IMG/VR virus record: IMGVR_UViG_3300036823_000134
Location: 1-52,176 of that record
Length of the DNA stretch: 52,176 bases
Direction: 5' to 3' (one strand)
Source of the DNA: a virus
The notes below the pieces were generated by a model, which was given only the letters and a program-made list of their open reading frames with translations, did not search any database and had not been told where the DNA came from. Each line of letters begins with the position of its first letter. The first letter of the stretch is position 1. Positions 25,285 to 33,198 of the stretch are shown here, piece by piece. Both the position numbers and the translations under genes were made by a program.

Positions 25285-25836
25285 CTACTTCAGTAGTTGG
25301 AACCATCGTTCATCTTGGAGAGTAAATGTCATATGGTGAAGTAGGTGCTTGAGGGCATCCATCTCGTGCCTGCGGTTCGGAGCCCACAGCCCCAGTTGCT
25401 TTACCTTGTCATCGGTCCAGAAGACGTTGTCGTTGCCCTTGATGGTAGCAGCAACCTGTTCAAAGTACCATTCGCGTTCCCTGAACATGGTCATTTGATT
25501 GCTTTCCTGCACGAAAGCCTTGACGACACCAATGTACTCAGCAGAGACGATCTCTTTCCCCATGCCACGATTTTGAAAAGATTCACATACTAGGTGCATA
25601 TTGTCGTGACGCTGATGCTCCAGGAACCGGAGCAGTTTCTCGTGGTGCTCTCCTGGCCCTAGAGTTAAGAAGTCGAAGCGAGCAGAGAGTGGGACACTGC
25701 CACTACCAAGCCACTCCACCTCGTTGTCCGGATTGACCATAAGGCTCTGAGCGAACATAGCAATGCCAGTATGACCGCCAGGGTCAAGTGCTGTAACAGT
25801 GTAAGTACCGCTTCCGCGGATCAGATCAATCCTCAT
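25285..25836 (-). CDS. RuvC-like Holliday junction resolvase
   Basis: 183 residues. The RNase H-fold pattern of phage RuvC-like resolvases is clear: ALDPGGHTGIAMF near 16-28 with the first catalytic Asp, LVCESFQNR near 82-90 with Glu, and NRRHEMDALKHLLHH near 153-167 with the last acidic residue. It would resolve branched DNA before packaging. Overlaps the upstream P-loop gene by GTGA-type contact, as the last gene of the left-facing unit. Confidence 0.75.
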   Translation of the reverse strand: MRIDLIRGSGTYTVTALDPGGHTGIAMFAQSLMVNPDNEVEWLGSGSVPLSARFDFLTLGPGEHHEKLLRFLEHQRHDNMHLVCESFQNRGMGKEIVSAEYIGVVKAFVQESNQMTMFREREWYFEQVAATIKGNDNVFWTDDKVKQLGLWAPNRRHEMDALKHLLHHMTFTLQDERWFQLLK

Positions 25837-26144
25837 CCGCGCTCCGTATAGGTTATAGGTCCTATGTTCATGCCTAGTAGCACGACAAGAACCTGCTCGA
25901 GTTCGTCGACCGCGAGCGTACTGCGATCCATGAAGAAGTTCGACCTGCCACGAAGAGAGTGCAGAGTGTGCGGAGTAACGATTCGACTGTACACTTCGTC
26001 TTTCGGTGAGATGTGATACTGACGTCCGATACGTACCTTCTCGTGTTCACTCATAACTAGTAGTGCGCGGCTCTTACTCCGCATTAGCCACTCTACGACT
26101 CTGGTAGTCTTCCCAGTGCCTCGAGGCATTTCAATCAGTTCCAT
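25833..26144 (-). CDS. Small P-loop NTPase
   Basis: 103 residues from ATG 26144 (a longer frame to 26285 is rejected, as it overlaps the membrane gene). Walker A is MPRGTGKTT at 6-14. A later LAVDELEQVLVVLL is Walker B-like. It resembles the first part of phage DNA-translocase or helicase-type ATPases and is short. Possibly a partner of the neighbouring resolvase. Confidence 0.65.
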   Translation of the reverse strand: MELIEMPRGTGKTTRVVEWLMRSKSRALLVMSEHEKVRIGRQYHISPKDEVYSRIVTPHTLHSLRGRSNFFMDRSTLAVDELEQVLVVLLGMNIGPITYTERG

Positions 26145-26317
26145 ATTGGATGTCCAATCACGAAGAAGAATCCGAACACGATACCTGCACATGCAGCACA
26201 GATGACGACAGAGGCGATTACGATACTGATCAGGAAGCCAATTCGCTCTGACCAACGCATCTCTGCCCAGAGAGTCTCTCCCCATGTACGATACGTCCGT
26301 GTGGGTTTTGCTTGCAT
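26135..26317 (-). CDS. Small membrane protein
   Basis: 60 residues, start taken at ATG 26317 (MQAKPTRTYRTWGE). A hydrophobic segment covers about 27-53 (FLISIVIASVVICAACAG). It ends inside the first codons of the P-loop gene. The 14-mer repeat overlaps codons 2-6. Ribosome site weak (GGGGAG too close), so the start is uncertain. Confidence 0.5.
   Translation of the reverse strand: MQAKPTRTYRTWGETLWAEMRWSERIGFLISIVIASVVICAACAGIVFGFFFVIGHPIWN
26297..26310 (+). repeat. Dispersed 14-mer, copy 6 (exact)
   Basis: Exact CCGTGTGGGTTTTG on the + strand, opposite to the reading of the surrounding genes, 7 bp inside the start codon of the membrane gene. Confidence 0.8.
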
Positions 26318-26328
26318 AGCTCCCCTAA

Positions 26329-26437
26329 GTCTATGAGAGTCTAACAACGAAGGATCTTGAGGTATAGATAGGTACGAGAGCTACGGCTAAAAGCTAGTAG
26401 AGTCCTAGAGACTCGGTCTATGAGCTAAGTCTGCGAG
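26329..26437 (+). repeat. Dispersed ~110-bp element, copy B
   Basis: 109 bp in the gap between two minus-strand genes but in + orientation. It shares its first 20 bases exactly with copy A and the block TACGAGAGCTA with copy C. Its end (TCGGTCTATGAGCTAAGTCT) follows the same plan. It fills nearly all of the intergenic space. Confidence 0.7.
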
Positions 26438-26444
26438 CTTTGCT

Positions 26445-26852
26445 TCACTTGAAATCCTTGAGCTTGTAGGCGTCCTGCGCCTGAGGAAGAGCTGTGATAC
26501 CTTCTAGCGCATCTGCAACAGTTTGACCTTGTTCTGCCAGCTTCTTCTGGTTCTCTACATCTTCGATCATAGCAAGGATGTCGTCACGCTTAGTGTATAG
26601 CGCAGCGAGCTGCGCGTCGAACGTGACAATTCGCTTCGTGCGAACCTCGATATTGTCCTTATTCAGGTTCCTTCGATTACCATCACTGAAGTAAACTCGC
26701 TCACCCTTACGTAGCGGTCGACCAAGCTTCTCTTCCATCAGGATGTGATGGGTTAGTCTGAACCTTCCATCCTGCTTCGTGTAGTGGTAGCCATTGTCAC
26801 TAACGTACGTAGATCCGTCAGGTTTACCGACAGCTACGCGGGAATTGGCCAT
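26445..26852 (-). CDS. HNH-type endonuclease relative, apparently degenerate
   Basis: 135 residues. Residues 15-75 follow the HNH_3 plan: YVSDNGYHYTK, then LTHHILMEEKLGRPLRKGE, then VYFSDGNRRNLNKDNIEVRT. In active members the second block starts VHHIDGN. Here the His is replaced (FSDGN), so catalysis is doubtful. The C-terminal half is a charged helix. Such genes are often mobile or accessory DNA-binding proteins. The start overlaps the polymerase stop. Confidence 0.65.
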   Translation of the reverse strand: MANSRVAVGKPDGSTYVSDNGYHYTKQDGRFRLTHHILMEEKLGRPLRKGERVYFSDGNRRNLNKDNIEVRTKRIVTFDAQLAALYTKRDDILAMIEDVENQKKLAEQGQTVADALEGITALPQAQDAYKLKDFK

Positions 26853-29188
26853 TTCTTCAAGTCACCCCATGTCTCGCCGACTTTGGCATCTACTTCGAAC
26901 GGAACGTAGTCGGTCCACTGTGCACCCGAACCAACCATTGCAGTCTGAATAATGTGCGCAACTTCAGGAAGGTTTTCTTCTGAGCATTCAGCCGTAAGAG
27001 CGTCGTGAATAGTGAGTCGAAGAAATCCAAGCCCGACCAACTTAGGACGACAGTTAATAAGAGCTCGGAGACAGATATCGGATGCCGTTGATTGTGGTTT
27101 GAACGAGAGTGCCTCATTCAGTACGTCCTTCCGGTTCTCTCTAGTGATAAGAGGAAAGCGTCGATGACGTCCGAATGTTGTAGTGAGATCCCTTCCAGAT
27201 AGAACCTGACGCTGAATAGATTCTTGCCATGCCACAATGCCTGGGATAAGTCCCTTGAACGCTGCTACATCTCGTTCAGCTTCTCGAGGAGACCATCCGT
27301 ATTCCATTGCAATGCTATAGGCATCTCGGCCATATCCAAGGCCATAGAAGTACGCCTTGACTCTGACTCGCTCATCTTCGGTCAGACCATTCTTTGAATA
27401 CAACTTCGTTCCCAGTTCAGTAAACAGGTCACGCTCTGAGTCACAGAAGATACTGCGCAGGTATTCATCCTGCGCAAGTGTTGTCATTACTCTTCCTTCA
27501 GCCTGCTTGTAATCAAATTGTGCCAGAACGTTCCCCACCCGTGACACTCGGAACTGTCGCTTGATGTTATCATCACGGACAATATTTTGTAGGTTGGGGT
27601 TTCTGCTGGCCAGTCGACCTGAAGTAGAACCGTGTAGGAGGTAGGTGGTGAAGAGGCGTCCTCGATACACACGCTTACGTAGTCCCTTGACGTATGTACT
27701 GTGACGTTTAGCCTCTCGCCGATGCTTGAGAAGTTGTCGTGTGAATTCGTGGAGCTCCCCTGTGAGCCTAGGAAGGATAGACTCGAGAGTATCTGCAGTG
27801 GTGTCCCTAAGGAAGATTCGATGATCGGCATAGAATGCTGTGAGCTGTTTGGGGCTTCGTGGATTGATCCCCCCTTTCTTGTCGTAGTCTTTCGAAACCA
27901 TTTCATCGAGTGCCTCTTCCATTTTGCCTAGTACTTCAACGTACGAAGCATCTAGTGCGGCGTTATGTGTAAGGTCGAACTTGATTCCGTTGAGTTCCAG
28001 AAACATCAGCTCATTGGAAGCCGCAACGAGAAAATCGTGAAGCTTTCGGAGCCCAAGTCGCTCAAGTTCATCCTCGAAGAACGTAGCGAGCTCCCAAGTG
28101 CAGTCAACATCATAAGCGTTGTATCGATAGAGGACTGGTCGAGGGATGTTAGCGTAGGAAGCTCTCTTACCAAGGTACTTATCCAAGTCCCTATCGTACT
28201 GAGGTGCGCCAAGTATTTCAACAGCGAGGTACTTGAGGCCGTGGTGCCCTGGCCTTTCATCGAGACAGTAATGCGCAAGCATGGTGTCGAAGTGCAATCG
28301 TAGACGACCCACGTATCGATAAAGGCCTGAGAGGTCAAATTTGCCATTCTGCGCAATCAACTTCTTCCGGTTGAAGAGCCACTCTAAGCGTGACCAAACT
28401 CTAGGAGTGAAACAGTTCTCACCGAAGACGAGCGCCTTCTTCTTTGCATACTGCACACCAACGCAAAGCATGTCATGCTCGTTGGGATGATCGAAGCTGG
28501 TATCCTTCTCGATTCCAACTTCGATGTCAACGACAAGTTTGTCTGTTAGTACATCGAGTTGCGCAATCGCTTCGAGAGCACGAAGTTCGTCATCCACAAT
28601 GTCGATCGTCGGCGGAATCCACTCGGGCTGTTCATGAATGAGCTTACCGGTGTCATTGACGAGCGAGGGGAAGTGGTCCCCACTGCGAAGACAAGCAGCA
28701 GGATGGAAAGTAGCAACGACCTTTTTGCCTTCCCAGTCACGGGCTGGACCGACGCGGAGAGCTGTGATGCCTTGTGTTGCACGAAGGATAGACCTCGCTG
28801 CGACATTTCCCAGCGCAAGAACTTGGTCAGCTTCTCGGAGGTCGTCGAGTAGCCGTCCCCTGCAAGCCTCGACTGCTGCTGCTGGAGGCGTTGCATTATC
28901 GAGAGGGCGGCAGAGGCAGGCGTTAGTGACGATCGCAGCCTGGCGATCAAGTCCGTGGTGGTCGAGTACTCGCTGGAGGAGCTTACCCGAAGGGCCAATG
29001 AATGGCTTACCGGCGTACGCTTCCTGTAGTCCGGGAGCTTCTCCAACAATTGCAAGACGTTTGGCCCCGTTATGTGAACGGCTTGGGGACTGTGTAGGGA
29101 CAAAGGATCCATCCTCTCGTAGAGGGCAAGATTCACAGTGCGCTCTTGGATCTTTTCGCCTTACTGACGAGGCGCGGTCTTCCACCAT
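26834..29188 (-). CDS. Uracil-DNA glycosylase / DNA polymerase A fusion
   Basis: 784 residues. The N-terminal ~200 show family 4 UDG motifs: GEAPGLQEAYAGKPFIGPSG near 50, NACLCRPLDNATPP near 88 and FHPAACLRSG near 160. A 3'-5' exonuclease domain follows (VVDIEVGIE, NGKFDL, YDVDCTWEL). The polymerase carries TSGRLASRNPNLQNI, motif A as FDYKQAEGR (usual DYSQIELR), an O-helix KAYFYGLGYG with Tyr at the dNTP-selecting position, and motif C IHDALTAE. It is the replicative polymerase. ATG at 29188 has GAAAGGTG upstream. Confidence 0.9.
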   Translation of the reverse strand: MVEDRASSVRRKDPRAHCESCPLREDGSFVPTQSPSRSHNGAKRLAIVGEAPGLQEAYAGKPFIGPSGKLLQRVLDHHGLDRQAAIVTNACLCRPLDNATPPAAAVEACRGRLLDDLREADQVLALGNVAARSILRATQGITALRVGPARDWEGKKVVATFHPAACLRSGDHFPSLVNDTGKLIHEQPEWIPPTIDIVDDELRALEAIAQLDVLTDKLVVDIEVGIEKDTSFDHPNEHDMLCVGVQYAKKKALVFGENCFTPRVWSRLEWLFNRKKLIAQNGKFDLSGLYRYVGRLRLHFDTMLAHYCLDERPGHHGLKYLAVEILGAPQYDRDLDKYLGKRASYANIPRPVLYRYNAYDVDCTWELATFFEDELERLGLRKLHDFLVAASNELMFLELNGIKFDLTHNAALDASYVEVLGKMEEALDEMVSKDYDKKGGINPRSPKQLTAFYADHRIFLRDTTADTLESILPRLTGELHEFTRQLLKHRREAKRHSTYVKGLRKRVYRGRLFTTYLLHGSTSGRLASRNPNLQNIVRDDNIKRQFRVSRVGNVLAQFDYKQAEGRVMTTLAQDEYLRSIFCDSERDLFTELGTKLYSKNGLTEDERVRVKAYFYGLGYGRDAYSIAMEYGWSPREAERDVAAFKGLIPGIVAWQESIQRQVLSGRDLTTTFGRHRRFPLITRENRKDVLNEALSFKPQSTASDICLRALINCRPKLVGLGFLRLTIHDALTAECSEENLPEVAHIIQTAMVGSGAQWTDYVPFEVDAKVGETWGDLKKWPIPA

Positions 29189-29538
29189 TCTTTGACACCT
29201 TTCTCACGCGCCATCAGAATGTCAATATAGTGCTGACACTTCTGCAAGTCTTCTTCACTGCCTTTACGATGATAGCGAAGGAGATACTTAAGTGCATTAC
29301 CCTCGAAGAAGTCCAGACCAAGAGCTGCAATGATATCGAACGGCTGGATAGCGAGTGACGTGTAGTGATCTCCGCCGACTTGCACACGAGGCATGGCGAC
29401 CTCAGTCGGCGGGTGCTCGAGAAAAACGTAATCATCGTGCGGCGTAGGCATAGGTGGTGGCATCTCACCTTTGTGAGGATCACCGCCGAAGCCAGGCAAA
29501 GCATAATCCTTCTGCGTGCGCCTCACGTGGTCACCCAA
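29161..29538 (-). CDS. DUF3310 family protein
   Basis: 125 residues. The C-terminal half matches the short DUF3310 domain common in phages: VGGDHYTSLAIQPFDII, LDFFEGNALKYLLRY and KCQHYIDILM. Members are often placed near nucleotide metabolism genes, but function is unproven. The Pro-rich first 50 residues look disordered. It overlaps dpdA by 16 bp and the polymerase by 28 bp. Confidence 0.75.
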   Translation of the reverse strand: MGDHVRRTQKDYALPGFGGDPHKGEMPPPMPTPHDDYVFLEHPPTEVAMPRVQVGGDHYTSLAIQPFDIIAALGLDFFEGNALKYLLRYHRKGSEEDLQKCQHYIDILMAREKGVKEWWKTAPRQ

Positions 29539-30290
29539 TCAATCATTTCCTGACAGTTATGCTTGACGGAGATGTTATCGAAGTGATGCTGGTCAAGGTG
29601 GAAGTATTCTCCCGGCCGTGATATGTTATCGAAGTGTTCGACGAACTTGCCGCAGTTAGCATAGTTGAAGGGTGCAGATGTGTCTACGCCGCGAACACCC
29701 AAGGCAACGAATTCTGATCCAAATCGAGAAAGCTCGCGGATATAATTCGGGTTAGTTCCGAGTAGGTGTAGTGCGAATCGCGATCCATAACGCTCTGTAA
29801 TGTTTCTGCACACTGACAAGCGAGCTTCAGGGTCACCCAATGTGTCGAGAAGGATTCGGGGGATGCCAAGGGTGGTAACGTGATCGAAGGAATTATAAAA
29901 GTCAATGCATGTAATGACGTCATTCCACGTCTGACCTTGAATAACTCCCATGTATCGGAAGTCATGAAGCTCTGCGATGTTAGTAGGCCGGTAGAGATGT
30001 TCATTGAAGTCCAACACCTCCTGCTTCGTACCTTCGAGATCGCCTAGAACGTCAGGCATAACAACCTCTTGCACCATGATATCTTCAGCTGTGGCAAGCA
30101 GTTCTTCGTTGTCGGCCTTGTGTCCTTCTGCAGCGCCGTTGTCGAGGATGAGAAAGTCGCCACGCTTGCGAGCTTCTCGGTAGGCGTCGTAGTAGGTCAT
30201 GTCGTTCGTAAGGTGCGGCAAGAGCAGCTGATAGTCGGTTCTGAAGATGTTATCAAGCAAGCTGATCGGAGGAATCAGTGCGATTTTCAC
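29523..30290 (-). CDS. dpdA: DpdA-like 7-deazaguanine DNA transglycosylase
   Basis: 255 residues, TIM-barrel of the tRNA-guanine transglycosylase superfamily. Expected features: MKIALIPPISLLD at the start, FLILDNGAAEGHKAD with the catalytic-type Asp, VVMPDVLGD, FRYMGVIQG, LGIPRILLD, and HLLGTN near 190. DpdA swaps guanine for preQ0-type bases in DNA. The folE, queE, queD and queC genes alongside supply the base. GTG 30290 with AAAGG upstream is preferred to GTG 30320, which would overlap the MazG-like gene more. Confidence 0.75.
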   Translation of the reverse strand: MKIALIPPISLLDNIFRTDYQLLLPHLTNDMTYYDAYREARKRGDFLILDNGAAEGHKADNEELLATAEDIMVQEVVMPDVLGDLEGTKQEVLDFNEHLYRPTNIAELHDFRYMGVIQGQTWNDVITCIDFYNSFDHVTTLGIPRILLDTLGDPEARLSVCRNITERYGSRFALHLLGTNPNYIRELSRFGSEFVALGVRGVDTSAPFNYANCGKFVEHFDNISRPGEYFHLDQHHFDNISVKHNCQEMIDWVTT

Positions 30291-30654
30291 TCTTGATGAA
30301 CCTTTCGTTGTTGAATTCACGCTTCACTTCGTACGCGGTAGCAAGATCGATGCCTAGCATGCCGACTACGTTCATCAGATAGATGAATATGTCTGCTACC
30401 TCGTCCGTGAGGTTGGGAAACTCGACTTCGACGCTTCTGTCGCCACGCTCGATCTTCTTGACGATATTGGCGAGTTCGCCGGTTTCACCGCACAGTGCCA
30501 GAACACTATGTGCTAGACTTTTTGCCGTCTCCGGGAAGTACTTCTTGCTGTCACCGATGCACTGATTGGCGAAGTCTCGTAGTACTTCGCGTTGCCTAAT
30601 CTCACGCGCCGTACGACCGAACTTACCTTCGGGGTGATTAATCAGATTAGCCAT
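30253..30654 (-). CDS. MazG-like nucleotide pyrophosphohydrolase
   Basis: 133 residues from ATG 30654. Helical all-alpha NTPase pattern: LCGETGELANIVKKIERGD (ExxE metal site) and NLTDEVADIFIYLMNVVGML (ExxD site). It would remove non-canonical or excess nucleotides, consistent with a base-modification locus. It lies between folE and dpdA, overlapping both, so it belongs to the same operon. Confidence 0.75.
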   Translation of the reverse strand: MANLINHPEGKFGRTAREIRQREVLRDFANQCIGDSKKYFPETAKSLAHSVLALCGETGELANIVKKIERGDRSVEVEFPNLTDEVADIFIYLMNVVGMLGIDLATAYEVKREFNNERFIKSENRTDSSDQLA

Positions 30655-31180
30655 TACGGATCCACTCCATGAATTCAACCTTCGCAGTGCGATCGTGAAG
30701 AGCGAACACACCTGTCATCTTCGCCGTTGTCGTAATTACTCCAGGCTGCTTCACTCCTCGCATTGCCATGCACAGATGTTCTGCCTTAAGTACTACTGCA
30801 ACTCCCTTCGGGTTCAAATGTGTTTCCAAACCTACTGCGATAGCACCTGTCAACTCTTCCTGCACATGAAGACCCTTGGCAATGTACTTCACGAGGCGTG
30901 GGATCTTACTGAGTCCTGCAATATCCTTATTCGGTACGTAGCCGACCCACACGTTGCCAAAGAACGGTACGACATGATGTGAGCACAACGTATAGAACGG
31001 AATCGGACCCATTGTCACCATCTCGTCAGACGTAGATGGAAACGTCGTGAAATTGAATTCCTCGGGCGTCATCATCTCCGTCATCATGTCAACGAAACGC
31101 TCCGCGGTCCTAGCCGTGTGGGGTGTGCGTTCAATGCCCAGTTCCGAAAATAGATTCTCTGCAGCAGCGTATGGTCCCAC
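30647..31180 (-). CDS. folE: GTP cyclohydrolase I
   Basis: 177 residues. First step of 7-deazaguanine synthesis (GTP to dihydroneopterin triphosphate). Signature motifs: FYTLCSHHVVPFFG near 63-76 with the zinc Cys and His, GLSKIPRLV near 90-98 and EHLCMAMRG near 134-142. It is somewhat shorter than bacterial FolE because the N-terminus is trimmed. GTG start overlaps the queE stop by one base. Confidence 0.9.
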   Translation of the reverse strand: MGPYAAAENLFSELGIERTPHTARTAERFVDMMTEMMTPEEFNFTTFPSTSDEMVTMGPIPFYTLCSHHVVPFFGNVWVGYVPNKDIAGLSKIPRLVKYIAKGLHVQEELTGAIAVGLETHLNPKGVAVVLKAEHLCMAMRGVKQPGVITTTAKMTGVFALHDRTAKVEFMEWIRNG

Positions 31181-31941
31181 TACACACCTCGCTTATTGTC
31201 GTTGAGAAGGATCTGCTGCCGAAGAGTAAAGTTCCACCCCTGATCCAGTACCGCTTGCTGAAGACGACGACCGTTCCAGATTACATGACCTGACATAGTA
31301 CCTTCAGGCATGATCCAGATCTGTCCAGGAAGTAGGCGTAACCTACTTGCGATACTATTTACCTCGACTAAATCTTTCGCGCTTACAATTACAAACTTAA
31401 AGTCGCAACCTGTACGTGCGTACTCTTCCAGACGAGGCCAGATAAGTCGACGTTCCAATGGATTGCCGCTATTTGTCAATTTCGGACTAACTGTGATATG
31501 CATTGTCTGACTGTCGCGGAGATATTCCACTAGCGGCTTCATTGGGCGAGTACCCGCAGTCTCGATTGCGTACTCACCATAGCCGTTCTGGTAAAGAAGT
31601 TCACACACTTCTGCGATCTTCTCCGACTGCAGCATTGGCTCTCCACCACTGAACACAACGAGAGTGTTCAAAGGCACAAGTTCCATGATACGTTCAACGA
31701 CAGCCTGTGCTGACATGTTATGGATCTCGACTGCAGGATCGTACGTCTTGCTCTCCACATGTAGAGATGCCTTACGGTCATCGAAGAAGACTGCAAACGG
31801 TGTATCACACCATACACAGGCGAGGTTGCACGTGGCCAATCTCACGAAGACGCAATAGCGACCAGCCTGAGAACCTTCTCCTTGCCACACAGGACCGAAG
31901 ATCTCATTCACTAGTAGTTCAGAAGCCACACTCAGCCCCAT
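31180..31941 (-). CDS. queE: 7-carboxy-7-deazaguanine synthase (radical SAM)
   Basis: 253 residues. The CxxxCxxC iron-sulfur motif is CNLACVWC, followed by DTPFAV. EIFGPVWQGEGSQAGR at the N-terminus and VVFSGGEPMLQ (GGEP, SAM binding) are typical QueE features. It turns 6-carboxytetrahydropterin into 7-carboxy-7-deazaguanine. Overlaps queD by 23 bp. Confidence 0.9.
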   Translation of the reverse strand: MGLSVASELLVNEIFGPVWQGEGSQAGRYCVFVRLATCNLACVWCDTPFAVFFDDRKASLHVESKTYDPAVEIHNMSAQAVVERIMELVPLNTLVVFSGGEPMLQSEKIAEVCELLYQNGYGEYAIETAGTRPMKPLVEYLRDSQTMHITVSPKLTNSGNPLERRLIWPRLEEYARTGCDFKFVIVSAKDLVEVNSIASRLRLLPGQIWIMPEGTMSGHVIWNGRRLQQAVLDQGWNFTLRQQILLNDNKRGV

Positions 31942-32398
31942 TCGAATTAGTCTCTTGTACGTTTACACGTACATGTAGTGGGCTGTAAATTTCGGATGCC
32001 CAACCAAAGATCGTCTTGGTCAGGTTTTCAACGTTTGGATCGCCACTGGTCATTAATAGACCTGGGTAGAACTTTTGGAAGATGTCTATCTTTTCATCAA
32101 GTGAAATGGTGAAGCTTTCGTTTCCGTGAGTCCAGAAGTCGAAACACTGCCTGAGCAACGGATCGTTCACGTTCAGAAGTAGTCGGTGATCGTAGTGCTG
32201 ATCGATCCAACTGCGGAACTTCTTTTTGATTACGCCAAAGTCGAGTCCACCCATAATGCCATTGTCATCAGTCGGACCCATCAACCACAGTTCCACCTGA
32301 AGAGAGTGCCCGTGGATCTGCTGACACTTCCCTGGAAGCATCGACAATCTGTGGGCGATCTCCGCGTTGTGCTTCACGTATAACTTCACCGTAGACAT
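31919..32398 (-). CDS. queD: 6-carboxy-5,6,7,8-tetrahydropterin synthase
   Basis: 159 residues from ATG 32398 with GGTGGAGG 4 nt upstream; a longer frame to 32443 lacks a ribosome site. Zinc and active-site pattern of the PTPS/QueD family: HNAEIAHRL, then CQQIHGHS, DHRLLLN and PNVENLTKTIF. Second enzyme of the preQ0 route. Confidence 0.88.
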   Translation of the reverse strand: MSTVKLYVKHNAEIAHRLSMLPGKCQQIHGHSLQVELWLMGPTDDNGIMGGLDFGVIKKKFRSWIDQHYDHRLLLNVNDPLLRQCFDFWTHGNESFTISLDEKIDIFQKFYPGLLMTSGDPNVENLTKTIFGWASEIYSPLHVRVNVQETNSNGAECGF

Positions 32399-32554
32399 TA
32401 AACCTCCACCACAATGCGGCTTCGTCATGACTACCCGACACATGGCAGTTACGTACGGCGTAGAGCTCTTCGTCCGTAACCGTTACGTTGCCGCCTAGTT
32501 TACTGATCAGGACCTTGATAATGCCTTCGAGGTCATCCCTCGTACTGTGTCGGG
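32268..32554 (-). CDS. Possible small overlapping ORF between queC and queD
   Basis: The 134-bp gap between queC and queD is open in one frame and reads RDDLEGIIKVLISKLGGNVT, followed by a DEELYAV segment. It looks like a small helical protein. No ATG lies in the gap, and the frame runs on into queD to 32268 and back into queC. A GTG with GGGAGGAG upstream exists inside queC near 32615. Start is unknown, so the left boundary is arbitrary. Could be coincidence. Confidence 0.3.
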
Positions 32555-33198
32555 TCGTCGATGCAGGCAAGCTTAAAGGCTTCCTTGCGTTCGACGCAGG
32601 TTCCACACTTTCCACAGTGCAACTCTCCTCCCTTGTAGCAACTCCAGGTCTCTTCCCACGGTACCAGGAGCTGATTACCTGTTTTGGCAATCTCTGCCTT
32701 GGATAGCTGTACGAAGGGTGCTGCGACCTGAAAACTGGGAACGATAAAACCTTCGTTGGCAACTCGGAGTGTCTGCTCCAACGAATAGATGAATTCGGGT
32801 CGACAGTCAGGATAGATGGCATGATCGCCAGCGTGTACACCCGTTGCTACGATATTCGCCTCAGAGCTGATTGCCCAACTGGTCGCGATGGATAGCATAA
32901 CCATGTTGCGGTTGGGAACTACTGTAGCCTTCATCGACTCTTCGGCGTAATGACCTTCGGGCACTTCGATCTTATCGTTGGTCAGTGCACTCTTGGCGAT
33001 TTCCTTCATGCACGACAGGTCAAAGATGACATGAGGTACACCTAGCTTGTCGCAGGTAGCTGAAGCAAACTTCAACTCTTTGACATGCTTCTGTCCGTAG
33101 TTGAAACTGATCGCAGCAGTTTCGAAGTCCATATTCCTCATCCAGTACAACAAGGTGGTAGAGTCCATACCGCCCGACAGAACAGCGACAGCCTTCAT
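32533..33198 (-). CDS. queC: 7-cyano-7-deazaguanine (preQ0) synthase
   Basis: 221 residues. PP-loop ATPase motif SGGMDSTT at 8-15, central VVPNRNMVMLSIA and GVHAGDHAIYPDCRPEF, and a C-terminal zinc site SCYKGGELHCGKCGTC. It makes preQ0 from 7-carboxy-7-deazaguanine. First gene of the modification set; the stop of the primase-helicase (33195) overlaps its start. Confidence 0.9.
   Translation of the reverse strand: MKAVAVLSGGMDSTTLLYWMRNMDFETAAISFNYGQKHVKELKFASATCDKLGVPHVIFDLSCMKEIAKSALTNDKIEVPEGHYAEESMKATVVPNRNMVMLSIATSWAISSEANIVATGVHAGDHAIYPDCRPEFIYSLEQTLRVANEGFIVPSFQVAAPFVQLSKAEIAKTGNQLLVPWEETWSCYKGGELHCGKCGTCVERKEAFKLACIDDPTQYEG

Noticed and set aside
31114-31127. CCGTGTGGGGTGTG inside folE
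   Set aside because: It matches only the first nine bases of the dispersed word and is in a conserved coding motif.
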